Assembly: GCA_035582835.1 (NCBI GenBank) | Contig: JAYKAV010002946.1 | Location: 296,941 to 360,940 of the forward strand | Direction of reading: 5' to 3' | Source: Phoebastria nigripes | Taxonomy: Eukaryota; Chordata; Aves; Procellariiformes; Diomedeidae | DNA: 64,000 nt | Shown here: positions 1 to 12,399 of the stretch, in pieces | Position numbering within the stretch: the stretch's first letter is position 1 | Layout of the letters: each line of letters begins with the position of its first letter | Position numbers and translations under genes: made by a program | The notes under the pieces: generated by a model | Told to the model about the DNA's origin: nothing | Databases searched by the model: none | What the model saw: the letters and a program-made list of their open reading frames with translations, nothing else

Positions 1-260
1 CCCAAGTAACCGTTACGCGTGACGGAGCCCTGCTTTCCTAGCGATGGCTGAACACCTGCCTGCCGATGGGAAGTAGTGAATGAATTCCTTGTTTTGCTTT
101 GCTTGCNTGCACGGCTTTTGCTTTCCCTATTAAACTGTCTTTATCTCAACCCATGAGTTTTGTCACTTTCACCCTTCCGATTCTCTCCCCCATCCCACCG
201 TGGGGGAGTGAGCNAGCGGCTGTGTGGTGCTTAGTTGCTGGCTGGGGTTAAACCACGACA
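1..260 (+). mobile_element. Endogenous retrovirus LTR, 3' portion (cut by window start)
   Basis: This is the 3' part of an avian-type endogenous retroviral LTR, in plus sense. It is the reverse complement of the first 260 bases of the complete LTR at 45028-45604. The two align without gaps, with about 19 differences counted by hand (about 93% identity). The element ends in ACA at 258-260, the usual LTR terminus. Plus sense is chosen because an ATTAAA polyadenylation-type signal lies at 129-134, whereas the other copy has decayed to GTTAAA. The upstream promoter half lies outside the window. I see no gag, pol or env sequence after it, so a solo LTR is likely, but the 5' flank needed to test target duplication is missing. 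Two N calls (107, 214) fall at CpG positions expected from the family as I remember it. The exact family name is not assigned. Confidence 0.88.
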
Positions 261-289
261 GGCGCCCAAAGGAAATATTTGCAATATGC

Positions 290-450
290 AGACACCTAAA
301 GATGCAGATGAGTGCAAAGTGGGATTTCATAGGTGAACCTGGCTGTTTCTCTGGGATTCAGATCAATGAGAATTATTCATCTACATACTTTTGAAAATTG
401 CACCCATTTGCCACTTNGGGCACTTAAATAACTTAAGGGAAATGGACACT
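290..450. repeat. Possible ancient amniote interspersed repeat
   Basis: The stretch contains phrases such as CACCTAAAGATG near 291 and CTTTTGAAAATTGCACCC near 389, followed by GGGCACTTAAATAACTT near 418. These resemble an old, highly diverged repeat that I recall as dispersed in reptile and bird genomes (GGCACCTAAATACCTTTGAAAATC-like wording). This is from memory of the family, not a database match. It starts just after the LTR end and may begin as early as 261. The name and the exact limits are uncertain. Confidence 0.3.
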
Positions 451-3400
451 TTCCAGTAATTTCAGTCATTGAGAGTACTCAGCATTAAAAGGCGTTCTTT
501 GTTATAATTCTTTCAAATGCTCTGCTAATGGTTCTGGTTGTGAATGTGGTCCCTGCCCAGAGAAGAACTGGAGAGGCTGCAGCTCAGTTACCTTAGGAAG
601 GTAATTTTCCCACCCTTTTTTACTTGTATACTTAAAACAGCCACCAAAAATTTCATTATTTTTATTTACTTAATAGTTTTAATGTAGCAGCTTATTTTCT
701 ACCAGTCCTAAATTATTTAGGCACTTCTCAGTGTGTCAACCACACAACACTGAAACTTCTTTTTAGGCAGAGATTGCCTTTGTGGCAGGTGAGTGTGAAG
801 CACTGCGTAAGCTCATGGAGAGGACTCCGTATCCTGCTGAGAATCTGGGGCGTTCCCTAAAATACCCAAAATGCTGACATTTCCCAAGGATTAGAAAAAA
901 ATCCTGTTGTGGGAATGAGAAGATTCCTTATAGAAAAACAAGCTGCGACTGCTAGAAGTTGCCATTTTCAGTGGCATCTCAGGGATGATACTGTCTTTCA
1001 GATACGGTTTGAGAGGAAATCTCTTTCTTAATCAGCTCAGGTTTATATTCGTAATATTCACTGATGCGAGCCACTTTTTGTCACTTTTGTCATTGCTTAC
1101 TCTAACTTAATATGATTTACAGTCTACTATACTGTTAACTGTACAACATGTATAGTTTTATTTTCAAAATTTGCAGAGAAAACGTGGTGAATTTCGTTCT
1201 GCTATGGGTAAACCATATTTTGTAAAGGGAATTATGTAAAACATATACAATGTGATTTCAAAGTAAGCGGATTTATTTTATTTTTGCATGTCTCTGATTC
1301 ATAGCTCTCATATTACAGAAGGTTGTAGATTAATTATAGAAGCTATTAATTTGATCAATTAAGTGAAATGAAAAAAAAAAAAAAATTTGAGAAAAGGGGT
1401 CAGAGATTTGAGAAAGAGCTTTCTTCCATGGTCATGGTACCTTGGAAGAAAAGAGAAAAAAGATATGACCCATGGGAGACAAAAATCACAGTAGGTTGTA
1501 ATGTATACTGTTATTAGTATGACATTTACTGGCATTTCACTCATATTTGAATTTTTCACCATTTGCCCTTGCCCTCTCTTATAAGAATGACTGCCAGTCT
1601 TACTGTTACAATTTTCTAGCTCTGGAATGTGCAATTATATTTTGACACACATCCCTGATCCTTTTAATTATTATTATTTTTTCTAATTGGATGAATTTCT
1701 AATATAACCTAAAGCTAATGGTTTATAACTGTGCATAGTTTGTAGCTGATTGGATAGCATAGGTGATCAATAATTTTAATAATCTGGGCTACATTTACAT
1801 GCCACTATTTTATACAATTAAATATAAAATGAAAGAAATGAAACCCACAAATCTCAGTCAATTACTGAAGCCGATTATCTGTTTTCAAAGAGAATGGGCC
1901 AGATGCTCAGCTAATTTAAAACAGCCCGGCACACTGATATTTATATCAAGTCGAGAGTCTGCCTCAGTATTTTAAATCCCTTTATCTCTAGTATGTAAAA
2001 TGCATAAAAAGGTCTTTGTGGGATAAAAACTCTCCNTACCTGATCACTAATTACACCAAAGTTTGCATTATGGAGCAAGGTGTACAACACCATAGCAGGA
2101 AAGAAAACCTGCCTCTTTATTCCTATCATTTACATATTGAAATAAATATTATTATATATACATTATCAACACTCATTTTAGGACCACTTATCATCAGGGT
2201 GCAAAGTTCAAGTTTACCACAAATTACTAGTTTTTCAAACATGATTTCTGAAATGTCCATTTGTAAGACCAAGTGCTAAAGAAAATACTAAAACCTTCAT
2301 GGGAATGTTTAAGAGTTCTCCTTAAAAGCCTAATTGCTCCCTTCGGAGACATTAAAATCTATTGAGTAAATACTTATTTATAGACTTTTTAATTGGTGGA
2401 TTACATTAACAGATATTAGGATATATTTTGAAGGCAAACATATTAACCTTATGGAGTCCAATGCCTCCTTATATTTAGCATGCTTACTGGCAGAAAATTC
2501 TATAATTCTAATTACTAGTAAAATTGATTTTTACAACTTCTACAAGATTGAGTTCACATATATTTAAAGGAAATATTGGCAAACTGTGTCTTTTCCCTAA
2601 TAAACCATTAGGGACAGTAGCATTTGAGTCCTATTTTCAGCAGTCCCTAAGCATTCAGAAGCTCAGCTCTTTATTTTATCCTTAATCTCTGAATTAAAGC
2701 ACAATAATAATAAAAATCTGTATTAATAAGCAAATTCAGCCCTTTGGAGTAAGCTGAGGAGGGAGACCTGTCATTTCAAAAGCGGGCAGTGGGAGCCTGG
2801 AGCTAACACTTGCAGACCCACATAGTATAATGTGCAGACAACTCCTTCACCATTTTTAACCTGGTCATAAATGAAGAACAGATAATGACAGTAGTCAAAG
2901 TATCAAGGAAGACAGAGACAAGTTAAGAAGTGGGGGGGGAAAACCCAACAACCCAAACACCAAAAACCTCAGAATGCAAATGAGAGGAACAAAGGGCATA
3001 GCCTGGGGTGGGAAATAGATTTTCCCCCCTTGTGTGTTTCCAGGGGTTTATGCTCTGCTGCTTTTTTTCAGATGCTCCATCAACAATTTTCTGTATGGGA
3101 AGCCCCTTTAGTAATTAGTTGTACTTTGGTGAAGAACAACTAGGGAATTGGCAACAAAGAGCCATTACAGGAGAGATCTTTTTATTATTGCGCTGTAAGA
3201 GGCGAAGGTAGTACAATTTGGCAGATCATCTAATATCTGTATTTCTCAGATCTCTACGTGGTTACTAGATAAAACCCTCCCCTGGCAAGAGGACTGTGAG
3301 GTTAAATTTACATTTGCAGAGGAGGGGAAAAAAAAAGATTATATTGATAAGCTGCTGGGAAGGGCAGACCCCCCTGTAAGTAGGACAAGTGAAAATATCA

Positions 3401-6400
3401 CAGATGAGTCCGGACAGTAGATTCCATCAAAGCTGATAGAAAAGTTTGCAGATTGGTGTTTTTTGCTGCCTTTCAACAAAGCAAAGTTTATAAAAGGCAT
3501 GGTCGAACAGATTCCACCAGCAAGCGGGAGTTAAAAATTAAAGCCCTGATCCCCAGCTTAGTCTTTCCTCTGTAGCAGTAAGCACCAGCACTAGAGGTTT
3601 CTGAACTGGATAAAGACAAATGTGTTGCTTCCTCCCAGACACGGTGAGTATTATGCATCATTGTCAAAAAAGCCTGAATACAAGACCTTGTCTCGGTAGT
3701 ATAAATCCCCTGTGTCTGTACCGCTCTCACGGAATTCTTGAGTGCAAAACTTGTGTGGAACGTTACCATATAAAAGAAAGATGGCTGGTTACGCAACACC
3801 ACCACAGCTATTGCCAGCAATCTTGAAAATCAACCAGGCTTGCCATTGGGGTAGCAGCTGTACTTTGCAACAATTTCTGTAGCTGAGAAATAGTGGAAAC
3901 AGTAGGTAAGGAAGAAGCAAGATGACAAGGCGCAATAACTAAGGCACTGCTTACTTATGCAGCCACCAATGCAAGGCAGGAGTCTTGCGACTGCCATGCT
4001 TCCTCCTGACACTGGGTGCCTGCATACTCACATCCAAATCATGGTGATTCCCAATGCCTCCTTTTTCTTTCTTTCTCTTTCTCTCTTCTCATTCTAAGCA
4101 CAAGGTAAAGAGCAAAACCAAAAATCATCAAGACAACTTGGGGTCTGCATCTTGCCTTCCTCTTAGACCTTCACTACTTTCTGAAAGCAAGAAAACAGAA
4201 ATGGAAGCCTCTCACCACCAGATTTTACAGCTGCTGGCATCTGGAGCCAGGAACAGTAGCTAACATTGCTAAAGTCTGAGCAATGATTTGATCAGATGAT
4301 GCAAATGCCTCCCCCCGTCTTTTTTTTCTATGAGGTGAGCATGTGCCATTTTTTGAGTTACAAGACATACATATAAAAACATTTAGAACCTCAGATCTTG
4401 TATATATATATCATATGTATGACATACATACACCATATATATGTCATACATAAGCATACATTATCTTTTGACATACCAAAGTGAGAAACAAGTAGGCAAT
4501 CTGTAAAACCCATATTTTACCCATGGATGGGTACAGTTTCTATGAAATGATGGGATAACCAGCTTTATAAAGAAACATATCCAAGAAGGCCACATCTTCC
4601 ACCAAGTCTATATAAGAGACTTTATAGAATTCAACAACCGGTTGCTTATAAGGTGATAAAGAAAAAGATATCCACAGAGGAGAAAGAAATGTGAATATGC
4701 AGAGGCAAAGATTTGCAATTAAAAAGGCAGGAGAGTAACAGAGGTAGATAAGACAGATCTTAAACAAAGTGAGGATTTAATTTCCATCTATTGCCACAGA
4801 ATATTTGTTCATTAACTTTAGGAGCAGCGAATGTTGAACTGATTTGTCTTATGAGGTGCTGATGCTACAAATCTCTGTATTTTTTTTCCTGTATTTTATC
4901 TTGTTTTTTTCCTCAGGGGCTAGTTATAAAACTTTTCAGGTTTTGATAAACGCTCCTGAATGAGCTGCTTACAAGATGCTATTAACATGCTAAGAACTTC
5001 TGGAAAGAGAGCGTTAACAGAAATGAAGAAATAGGATCAATCCACAGCTAACAAGGCTATATGTTAAAAAAAAAAAAAAAAAACCACCACCTATGAACTT
5101 AACACAGGCACGGATACGCACTGCTGGGAGAATGAAGAGACTACCTTATGCCATGCAGTTGCCTTCCGCTGTTTGATGTTGCTGCAGCTGTACAGCCTCA
5201 ACCCATCATTACAGCAACTTTAACTCTGTAATACTGTGCTTTTTTCTTTCTTTCTGAAAACTATGAAAAAAGCATCCACACGCATCTTTCCAAATGCCAG
5301 CACATAATTTGCGTGTTTACCGCTGTATTGCATACAAAATTTAAAAAAAAAAAGAACTGACAATCAGGAGTTAGAGATATTTTCCTTGCATCAAAAATGG
5401 ACTGCTTGGGCAAGTCATTTTACTCTGTTTCCCCTTTCCATTCTTTGTGAAACTTGTTTCTCTATTTTACAAACTGTTTGGTACCAAAGTCTGCTTCTTC
5501 TAATGTCATAAGGGACCAAGGACACTGGAGAAATGATCTCATCTAGAGATTCGCATATTTGTTACGATTCAAATGTAATTGCTAATAGCCAAAGTAATTA
5601 AAAAAGTCATATCTTATTTTCTCGATCTACATTCTAGTGTACATTGGTATTTTACGTGAAAAAAAATTGCTTTTAAAGAACAGACAAAATCCAACAGCAC
5701 GCAAATTTTAAACTAATGGGTACTCAAAGTACTCAAATTTTGTTCTGTTAAGAATTCAAGATTACTTTTAACACCTCTGTGTTACTTTGGCTACATCTTT
5801 CTATACTTCTTACTTCCTAGTGGCTATTGAAAGATAAAAAATAAGCTCTCTTCATTTCAGATGCTGCATAGAAATGAAAAACAGTGTTTATACAATAAAA
5901 AATGAAGCAGTATCTCTACACTGATCACCCTGAAATGCTAGTCCTTAGGTTTTCTCCTCTTTCACCTGAATTTTGGAGGAAGGACACAGACAAGGCCCAT
6001 GGGGAAAAAGCATCCCATCTCCTACCAATCAAGAAAGTATGCCGTTTGCTTAAGGATGGTGCATTCTACATTTTCAAGAAAGAGAAAACCCCCTGTGGGT
6101 AGTGAATACATTTTTTACAGTTTTCTGATGAACTAGTGATACACTGGTATAAAACATCAGCAAAAATCACACCCACTGATGTGCTTCCTCTGACATGTTG
6201 CAGCTGTCGCACGAAGGTTGCCTCCTCATCTGTCAGTGCTTATTACTGATATTTTCTGATATTCTGTTTGCAAAACCAACAAAAGGAAAAAAGAAACACA
6301 AACAGCAGTGCTAGATTGGAAAAGACAACATACTTTTAAAAGTAGTATTTAACGTAACACTTCTTCCTGCTTAACTTTCTGTACTGTTTCCAGTAGGCAC

Positions 6401-8150
6401 TGCTGAAAGGGTCTGAGCACTTAGGCATGCAGTTGCCCCATCTGAGGTGATAGAGCTGCTTCAACAAGATAAATTCTTTCAAAGGCAAGTATAAACAACC
6501 TTTGATTCATATACACTGAAACTTGCTATAAGTAACGAATGATTTAGATGGAACACATTTAGCACTGTCTCACAATGAACATTTATTACAAACACACCAC
6601 AACAGCTGAAGCGGTAGCAGATAGCACACCATCAATCAGAGCAGACCACCAAAACAAATTGTGCCTCATAAACTACTTTAATATGTCACGGAGCTTCCAA
6701 ATATACATCGCTGATCCATTTGTTACAAAGTCTAGGCTACTTTTTCACTGACAAGTCAATGACATTTGGTATTTTCATTTACATGCGATATCACAATGAA
6801 TGTAAGACTCTATTCACCCAAAATTAGGTGCCTGCGAGCGTGGGCCTTTAGTGCTCCTCAGGCTTACACAACTTGGCACACATGGATCTTGGTAATGATG
6901 CCTGTCTACAAAGACCCATTTGCCAATGTACTTTGTCTGTATACTTTAGCAGCATCTCGCTAACTGTTTCAAGTACTTAAGCTGCAGTTCCCTCTATACC
7001 CATGCAAAATTTATGGCCCATACTGATAAAAGAAGGCAGCAGCACAGTAGAAGTTTTAAAGGGCATATGTTACATGCTGGAGAACAGATTTTTCAAGTCA
7101 TTTTGAAGCAGTGATTGAGAAAGGTGCTTCTACTTCTCTTTCAAGATCAGCAGAAATGCTTATAAAACAGTTCTGCAACAGAAGAGCAAAAAATTAACTC
7201 TTTATATATTTGATCTGACAGCCTGCACAAACTTAAAGCTTCTGCATTTCTCTTTAAGGTCTGTACTAAAGCATAGCTGGTATCCAAAAGAAGTTTCTTT
7301 TCCAGTCTGAGGGTTAATCAAACACAGAGCAAACCACCAAAAATGAATGCTTCATCCTCCAACTCGATGCCCTTCTAGCGGTACAAATGATGCATAAATC
7401 ACAAACTCGGCTTAAGAAAAATGTTTGAAAGCTGCAAATATAGTCAAGTTGAGAACATACATGGATTTAAACCAGTTGTTAAGAAACCTGCATCAGAACA
7501 AAATTGGGCCAAGTGGGGGATTAATAAATTAGAGTCTCATTGTTTAATAGGCTTGCAAAAATCCATAATACATTTCCTAGACAAACATCTCTCCTTGCCC
7601 CTCAAACAGGACCAGAAAATATACAGTTCATGTAAAGTTTAGTGTAAACAGTCTTAAGGGATTTCCAACTGCATTCCATAAATTCAGGATGCTGGGATAA
7701 TGAGCTGTATGGTCTGATTTCTCCCCAGTATACACTAAATACTCTTTTGCCACTCTGAAAACTGCTACAGTACCAGGAATGCACACCGACACAGAACACA
7801 TCAAAGCCAACACAACTGTAAGAGATGTGTGTCGGCCAGTAGCTGTGCTGGAGGTAAGGCGCCAGCACAGGCTGCGGTAGGCTGTAAGTCAACATGCAAA
7901 GGTTTGCTAAGTCAGTACTGGTGCTATTGTGCAACAAATATATATTACAAACAACTTTCAACTCGGATGTTTTCCTACAAATTCTCATTTTGCATTTTAA
8001 ACACAATTCTTCACATATTCCTTACCAGCTGTTTCTCCTGAACCTAGTTTTTAACTGTCTGAAATTTTAAGGAAGTTTGGGTTTTTATCAGATTTTTTCA
8101 GTCCTGCTTGAAACTCAGTGATACCCCGGCCCACTCAGTTTTAAATATCA
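451..8150. other. Noncoding AT-rich DNA, no gene recognised
   Basis: No gene is supported here. The longest open frames are about 110 codons (minus, 3488-3820) and about 134 codons (minus, 7602-8006); neither looks like a known protein or shows clear exon borders on both sides. Simple tracts are A15 at 1371-1385, A18 at 5066-5083 and an AT-rich hairpin at 4414-4452. A TATAAAAGG box at 3489-3497 is followed by an ATG at 3620 and a GTGAGT donor-like site near 3644; this is noted under findings as weak. Single N bases occur at 417 (in the preceding repeat) and 2036. Confidence 0.7.
4414..4452. repeat. AT-rich inverted repeat (13-bp arms)
   Basis: Bases 4414-4426 are the exact reverse complement of 4440-4452, separated by 13 bases. 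It sits in a (TA)n and TATG/CATA-rich patch beginning near 4400, so it probably arose from simple-repeat drift rather than as an RNA gene. The stem is too short for a microRNA precursor. Confidence 0.8.
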
Positions 8151-8169
8151 AATGTTACCATTTAAGCAC

Positions 8170-8250
8170 TATAATGTGCCATTGATCTGCATGTTAAGCA
8201 TCCATTGAAATCAATGGCCTGTTCAGCATAAAAATCAATGGTAGGGTGTA
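8170..8250. repeat. Probable ancient repeat with CCATTGA/TCAATGG motifs
   Basis: Three related motifs lie within 65 bases: CCATTGAT at 8179, the near-palindrome CCATTGAAATCAATGG at 8202-8217, and ATCAATGG at 8234-8241. The CCATTGA-TCAATGG pairing is a recurrent signature of old, diverged repeats in amniote genomes, as I remember them. The family name is not assigned and the limits are approximate. Confidence 0.35.
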
Positions 8251-8259
8251 ACCCTAAAT

Positions 8260-11200
8260 AAATATTGTACACACAAAACTCTGTAATGCCACCTTGATTT
8301 CAGTCTTTCATATGTGGCTACTCAAGACAGAATATTTATTAATATAATACCAGTACAAAGAAGACAAGCAAACTGATAAAATTAATGGCAAGTGCGGTGG
8401 CATTGGGAGTGTGAATAGTGTAATTAATTAATCAAAACACTTCTAACACTTTTAGAGGATATTATAAGAATAAATAAAAAAGACAAGCCATTATGATTTT
8501 CCTAAGTATGCGGTAATAGTTCTGTATATCCTAGATTTATGCCAAAGCCACCACAGAAGTAATAACTAGCTGACATCTATTATGACGACTGAATAATTCT
8601 GTATCATATTGAGATCCAAGAAAACACTCATCTGCAATATGACAAACCATCATGAAAATTTTGGGTTGTAAAGCCTGAAAGAACCATAGATGGACAAACA
8701 GACAAAGAATCTGTCTATCCATATTGCATTTCAAAGTCATTGCCAGCTATGTGGACATTTACTGAAAGCATCCCCGGCAGGTAGCCCTAGCAATTCTGCT
8801 TTAACAATGGGTTTCACTATCAACTCAGAGCTGCACTGCAAACCACTCAGCAGACAGAGGGAGTGCACACAGCCCTGGTTCAAAAGGAACATAATATGTC
8901 ATGACTTAATAGTGTTTGATTTCTCCCTAGTGTTTTTTAAGGCTAGAGAGTTGACCTCCTTCCTTCCCTTGGTGTTTGACTGGTGACATCTCAATGTTCT
9001 TTCTTGATTAACAAAACCTCATCCTCCACTTTATTCCTTAAACTAGGTTTTTCAAAGAGTTCTATTGTTGCTTAGGGAAAAAAAAGAAAAGAAAGAATTG
9101 GACAAGACAGCTACATAGAACATTTAGTGAGATAGGGGGCTAAAATCCCACACCAGGCTTGGCAGCTGTGATAACGATGTATAATTTAATTGAAGCTATA
9201 CTGTGATCCTCAAAAGGACTTCAGACCTTTTCCCATGTTTATGTATTATTCAGGCTAATGGCAACCCTGAAATAGAAAAAGCTTCTTATCTCTTAAAACT
9301 TTTATTGCAGTGAGTTCAAAATGCACAAAGCTGAGTGCTGGTCGGTGTGCTTTAATGCAAAGTGAAAGGATGCCTTTTTCAGCCCATTTTAGCATCGCTG
9401 TCTTGGCAAAAAGACAGACGTGATTGGATGCCTTAGAAACCAGGGATGCAATGGTATGCATGAGAAATTTAAAGTTTTCAGTTATTTTTGAACTTAGAAT
9501 GTCTTAGCTCTGTCTGGCCATTATTTGTTTTCACTTTTTTCAATACAAGTTAATAGAAAAAATATAAATCCCATTAGACAAGACAAAAATCTATAGCAAT
9601 CAATACAAATGGCTTCTCCTTTGCATTTTGAGCAAGTTAACTGACAGTTCTTGCTGCACCTTTAACACTGTTATAAAAGCCTGTATCTACAGAGTTTTTG
9701 AAAACTAACAGGATAATTTACTACAGGATGACAAGCTGCTTATTAGCAGTTGTGTGGATTGGTGCAAATTCATCCTGCAGACCAAGCAGCAAAAAAGACC
9801 AATCTTCAAGTTGGTCTTCAGTCTATGCACAGCTAACGTGCAGGGGAACAGAGGAATAAATCAGGAATGTTCATAGGAAGGTTTTTGCTTCCAGCCATTG
9901 TTTATACCATAATGCAAAATTAGAACCCAACATAACATTATACACATGCACATGCCCACATAAAAAATAATATAAAGATAATAAAATAGCATAATCCCAA
10001 ATCACAACTTCTGTGGAAGACGGTGGTCACAGAATGTCACTAAAGGATTCTTCCAATTATTTTTCCTTCTAAATGCATAGCGAAATTTCACCCTGTGGTG
10101 ACTGTCTACAGCTTTTCTGGTGATCGATGCATGATATAGATCATCTTGTGATCTTTCCCAATATGCAAAGACAGTGTAAGTGCCATGAAACATATCAGTC
10201 ACTGCTGTATTTCTGCTGAAGAGATTATGAACAGATACATTTAGAACTAGCAACTGCCCTTGCCATGAATCAAAAATGTGTACTGCTAAACTGATTTAGG
10301 GCCTCAAACTACATTATCTGTAAAATGAAATTACCATGTTCATTGTTTGGAAAGGGAATTGAAAAGACCAATACAGATCAAGTAAATTTGCATGCATAAT
10401 ACATTATATTATCCTGTGTTCTCAACACATCTCAGTTTCTCTACATGAGCTGTACTTTTTTAGAGCACATGAAAGCTTTTGTTTAAACTAGGCTTTAAGC
10501 AAGTTTATGAAGTAGCTATAAACATCAGAGAATACATAAAAGACAATGCATCTTTTGTAATTTGAAGGGTACAAAAACTCTTACCAATTACTGTGTTCCT
10601 TTCAGATTAAAGAGCAATAATATGCCATCAAAGGGCACCAGAAAGGAAATTAGTCAAGATGCTGAGCCATATTTTCCAAAGAATATAAATAAAGCAAAGT
10701 ATGTTGCCAGGAACAAAAACGTGTCTACACGTTCCTCATGGTCTCCAATACTGTATCTATCTATCTCTATAAGAATAATTCAAGGTAACATTTCTTAATA
10801 GTAATATTTTTCTATTTAAATAAAGTGAAAAAGCTATTAAAGCTGATTGAAATAAATTAAGAACTCTCTGATAAATAACCTCTGTAGATAACCATTTGTA
10901 AAAGGTCTTTTAATAACGAGAAGACAATTGACAAGCAGAAGAAACTGTGCACTGAACATGAAGATCAAAGAAGAAGAAGATGAGAGACAGCATAACAAAC
11001 ATGCAGATACCAGTCACTGGTGCCCAGGAGCTGTAATGCAGAACAGGTTCTTAAGACAGCTCAAGGAGTGAAATTCCATTAATCTGGATTTTGAAATATA
11101 ACCTATGCCGGGCTGCTATAGAAAGAGTAAAGCGAGACCATGTTAAACAGAGAATTTCTCCTCCTCGCAATAATAAAACCTATGCATTAACAAATTAATT

Positions 11201-12310
11201 TTTAAAAAATTGGAAGTAGAGACAGTAGATGTTCCTCCTAAAACACAAAGAGGTTGAAATTAAGTTCTATGTAAATGTTATCCAAGAAGCTTTTTTCTCA
11301 GAGTACAAAAAACTGTGTCTTTGCCCTGATACACTGCGTAGTGTCTCTGTCTTCACACACTGTGCCAGGAGGCTCCACCAGCAACTTTAGAGAAGTTACC
11401 TTCCTAACTCTACTGCAACTCCATCCTTCAACTCCCACAACCCTCTTCTTTAAAAGATATTTTTCCTTCAAAACACACAATTCAACAGCATGAAGGAATT
11501 AATTAAGCGAGGTCGATTTCTTTATTTCTCCTCCTATTTGCCTTCTGCTGCTCTTCAACATTCAAAAGTTGAAGAAGTTTCCAACTTTAAAAAAAGGAAA
11601 TAAAATTTCTGCAAAGCACAGAGCCATTCTTCATTTCTTTCCACAGTGACTACCAAGAGCAAGAACATTACTCAAATTTCAAGACTGTCACTTTTTTAAA
11701 GCAGAAGCCAAAGAGTCTAGCAGTGGAGAAAATAAAAATTGAAAATGTGAAAACTCACTGCTGTCCAGATTTTTTATGAACTCTTTACCCTTCACCATGC
11801 TCTGTAACCTTAAATTATTTTAAGTATGCATTCGTTCTTTTTTTATTAAACATGTATTACTAATCTAAGTTTTATGATATCTTTGAAATGACTTTACACA
11901 TAAATTGAAAACTATTGAATTAAGTGATTCTTCACACCAGAGCGGACAGTAATTCATTAAAACTTGTTCTTTCGTAGTGTATGAACCCATATCAAGTCCA
12001 TGGATAATCAAACGGACAGATAACAACAGCTCATTTAGACCCATTGCAGAATGATGGATAGCAAATAAGGACTGTAGACAAATTCTCAAGCTTTACCAGA
12101 ATCACTAGCAGTATGAAACCACCTTAACCAGTGGGAAATACTCTACAGCAGTGGGAACTGCATCAGCATCACAATTTTTCCTCTGTCTTCATCAGCCTCA
12201 GGACTTTTCCGTGCTCTCATCTTCAGATCAGTCTTACCCCAGCTGCCCAGATCTGTTATTAGACAAGCATTACCTGGTGAGAACTGCCATGATTGATTAT
12301 CAAATAGATC
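8260..12310. other. Noncoding AT-rich DNA, no gene recognised
   Basis: No coding region is supported. Open frames are at most about 98 codons (plus, 8690-8986) and have no recognisable family signature. A short CTATCTATCT run lies near 10756. I see no recognisable mobile element in this stretch. Confidence 0.65.
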
Positions 12311-12319
12311 ATATTACAG

Positions 12320-12395
12320 CTGAGATTCAAAAGTAGATTCTCATTTAAAGTGGTGTAATTCCATACATTTCAGTGGAATTACTCCTGCCTATAAC
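12320..12395. repeat. Probable ancient repeat with 9-bp inverted core
   Basis: GTAATTCCA at 12355-12363 and its exact reverse complement TGGAATTAC at 12374-12382 flank ten bases that include TTTCAG. The following ACTCCTG matches wording I recall from an old amniote repeat (CAATGGAGTTACTCCTG-like). It shares style with the motif cluster at 8170-8250. Assignment is from memory and tentative. Confidence 0.35.
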
Positions 12396-12399
12396 AAGT

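Noticed and set aside
261..280. GGCGCCCAAAGG right after the LTR end looks like a lysine-tRNA primer binding site, which would imply a provirus continuing into the window.
   Set aside because: The leading T is missing, similarity stops after about ten bases, and the next kilobases show no retroviral genes. The text also fits an old host repeat (GGCGCCTAAA-like).
1371..1385. A15 tract considered as the tail of a processed pseudogene; likewise A tracts at 5066, 21258, 29425, 52521 and 54716.
   Set aside because: No adjacent gene-like body, no polyadenylation signal in the right place with coding remains, and no flanking duplications seen.
7602..8006. 134-codon minus-strand open frame.
   Set aside because: No recognisable family, and within chance expectation for this length of sequence.
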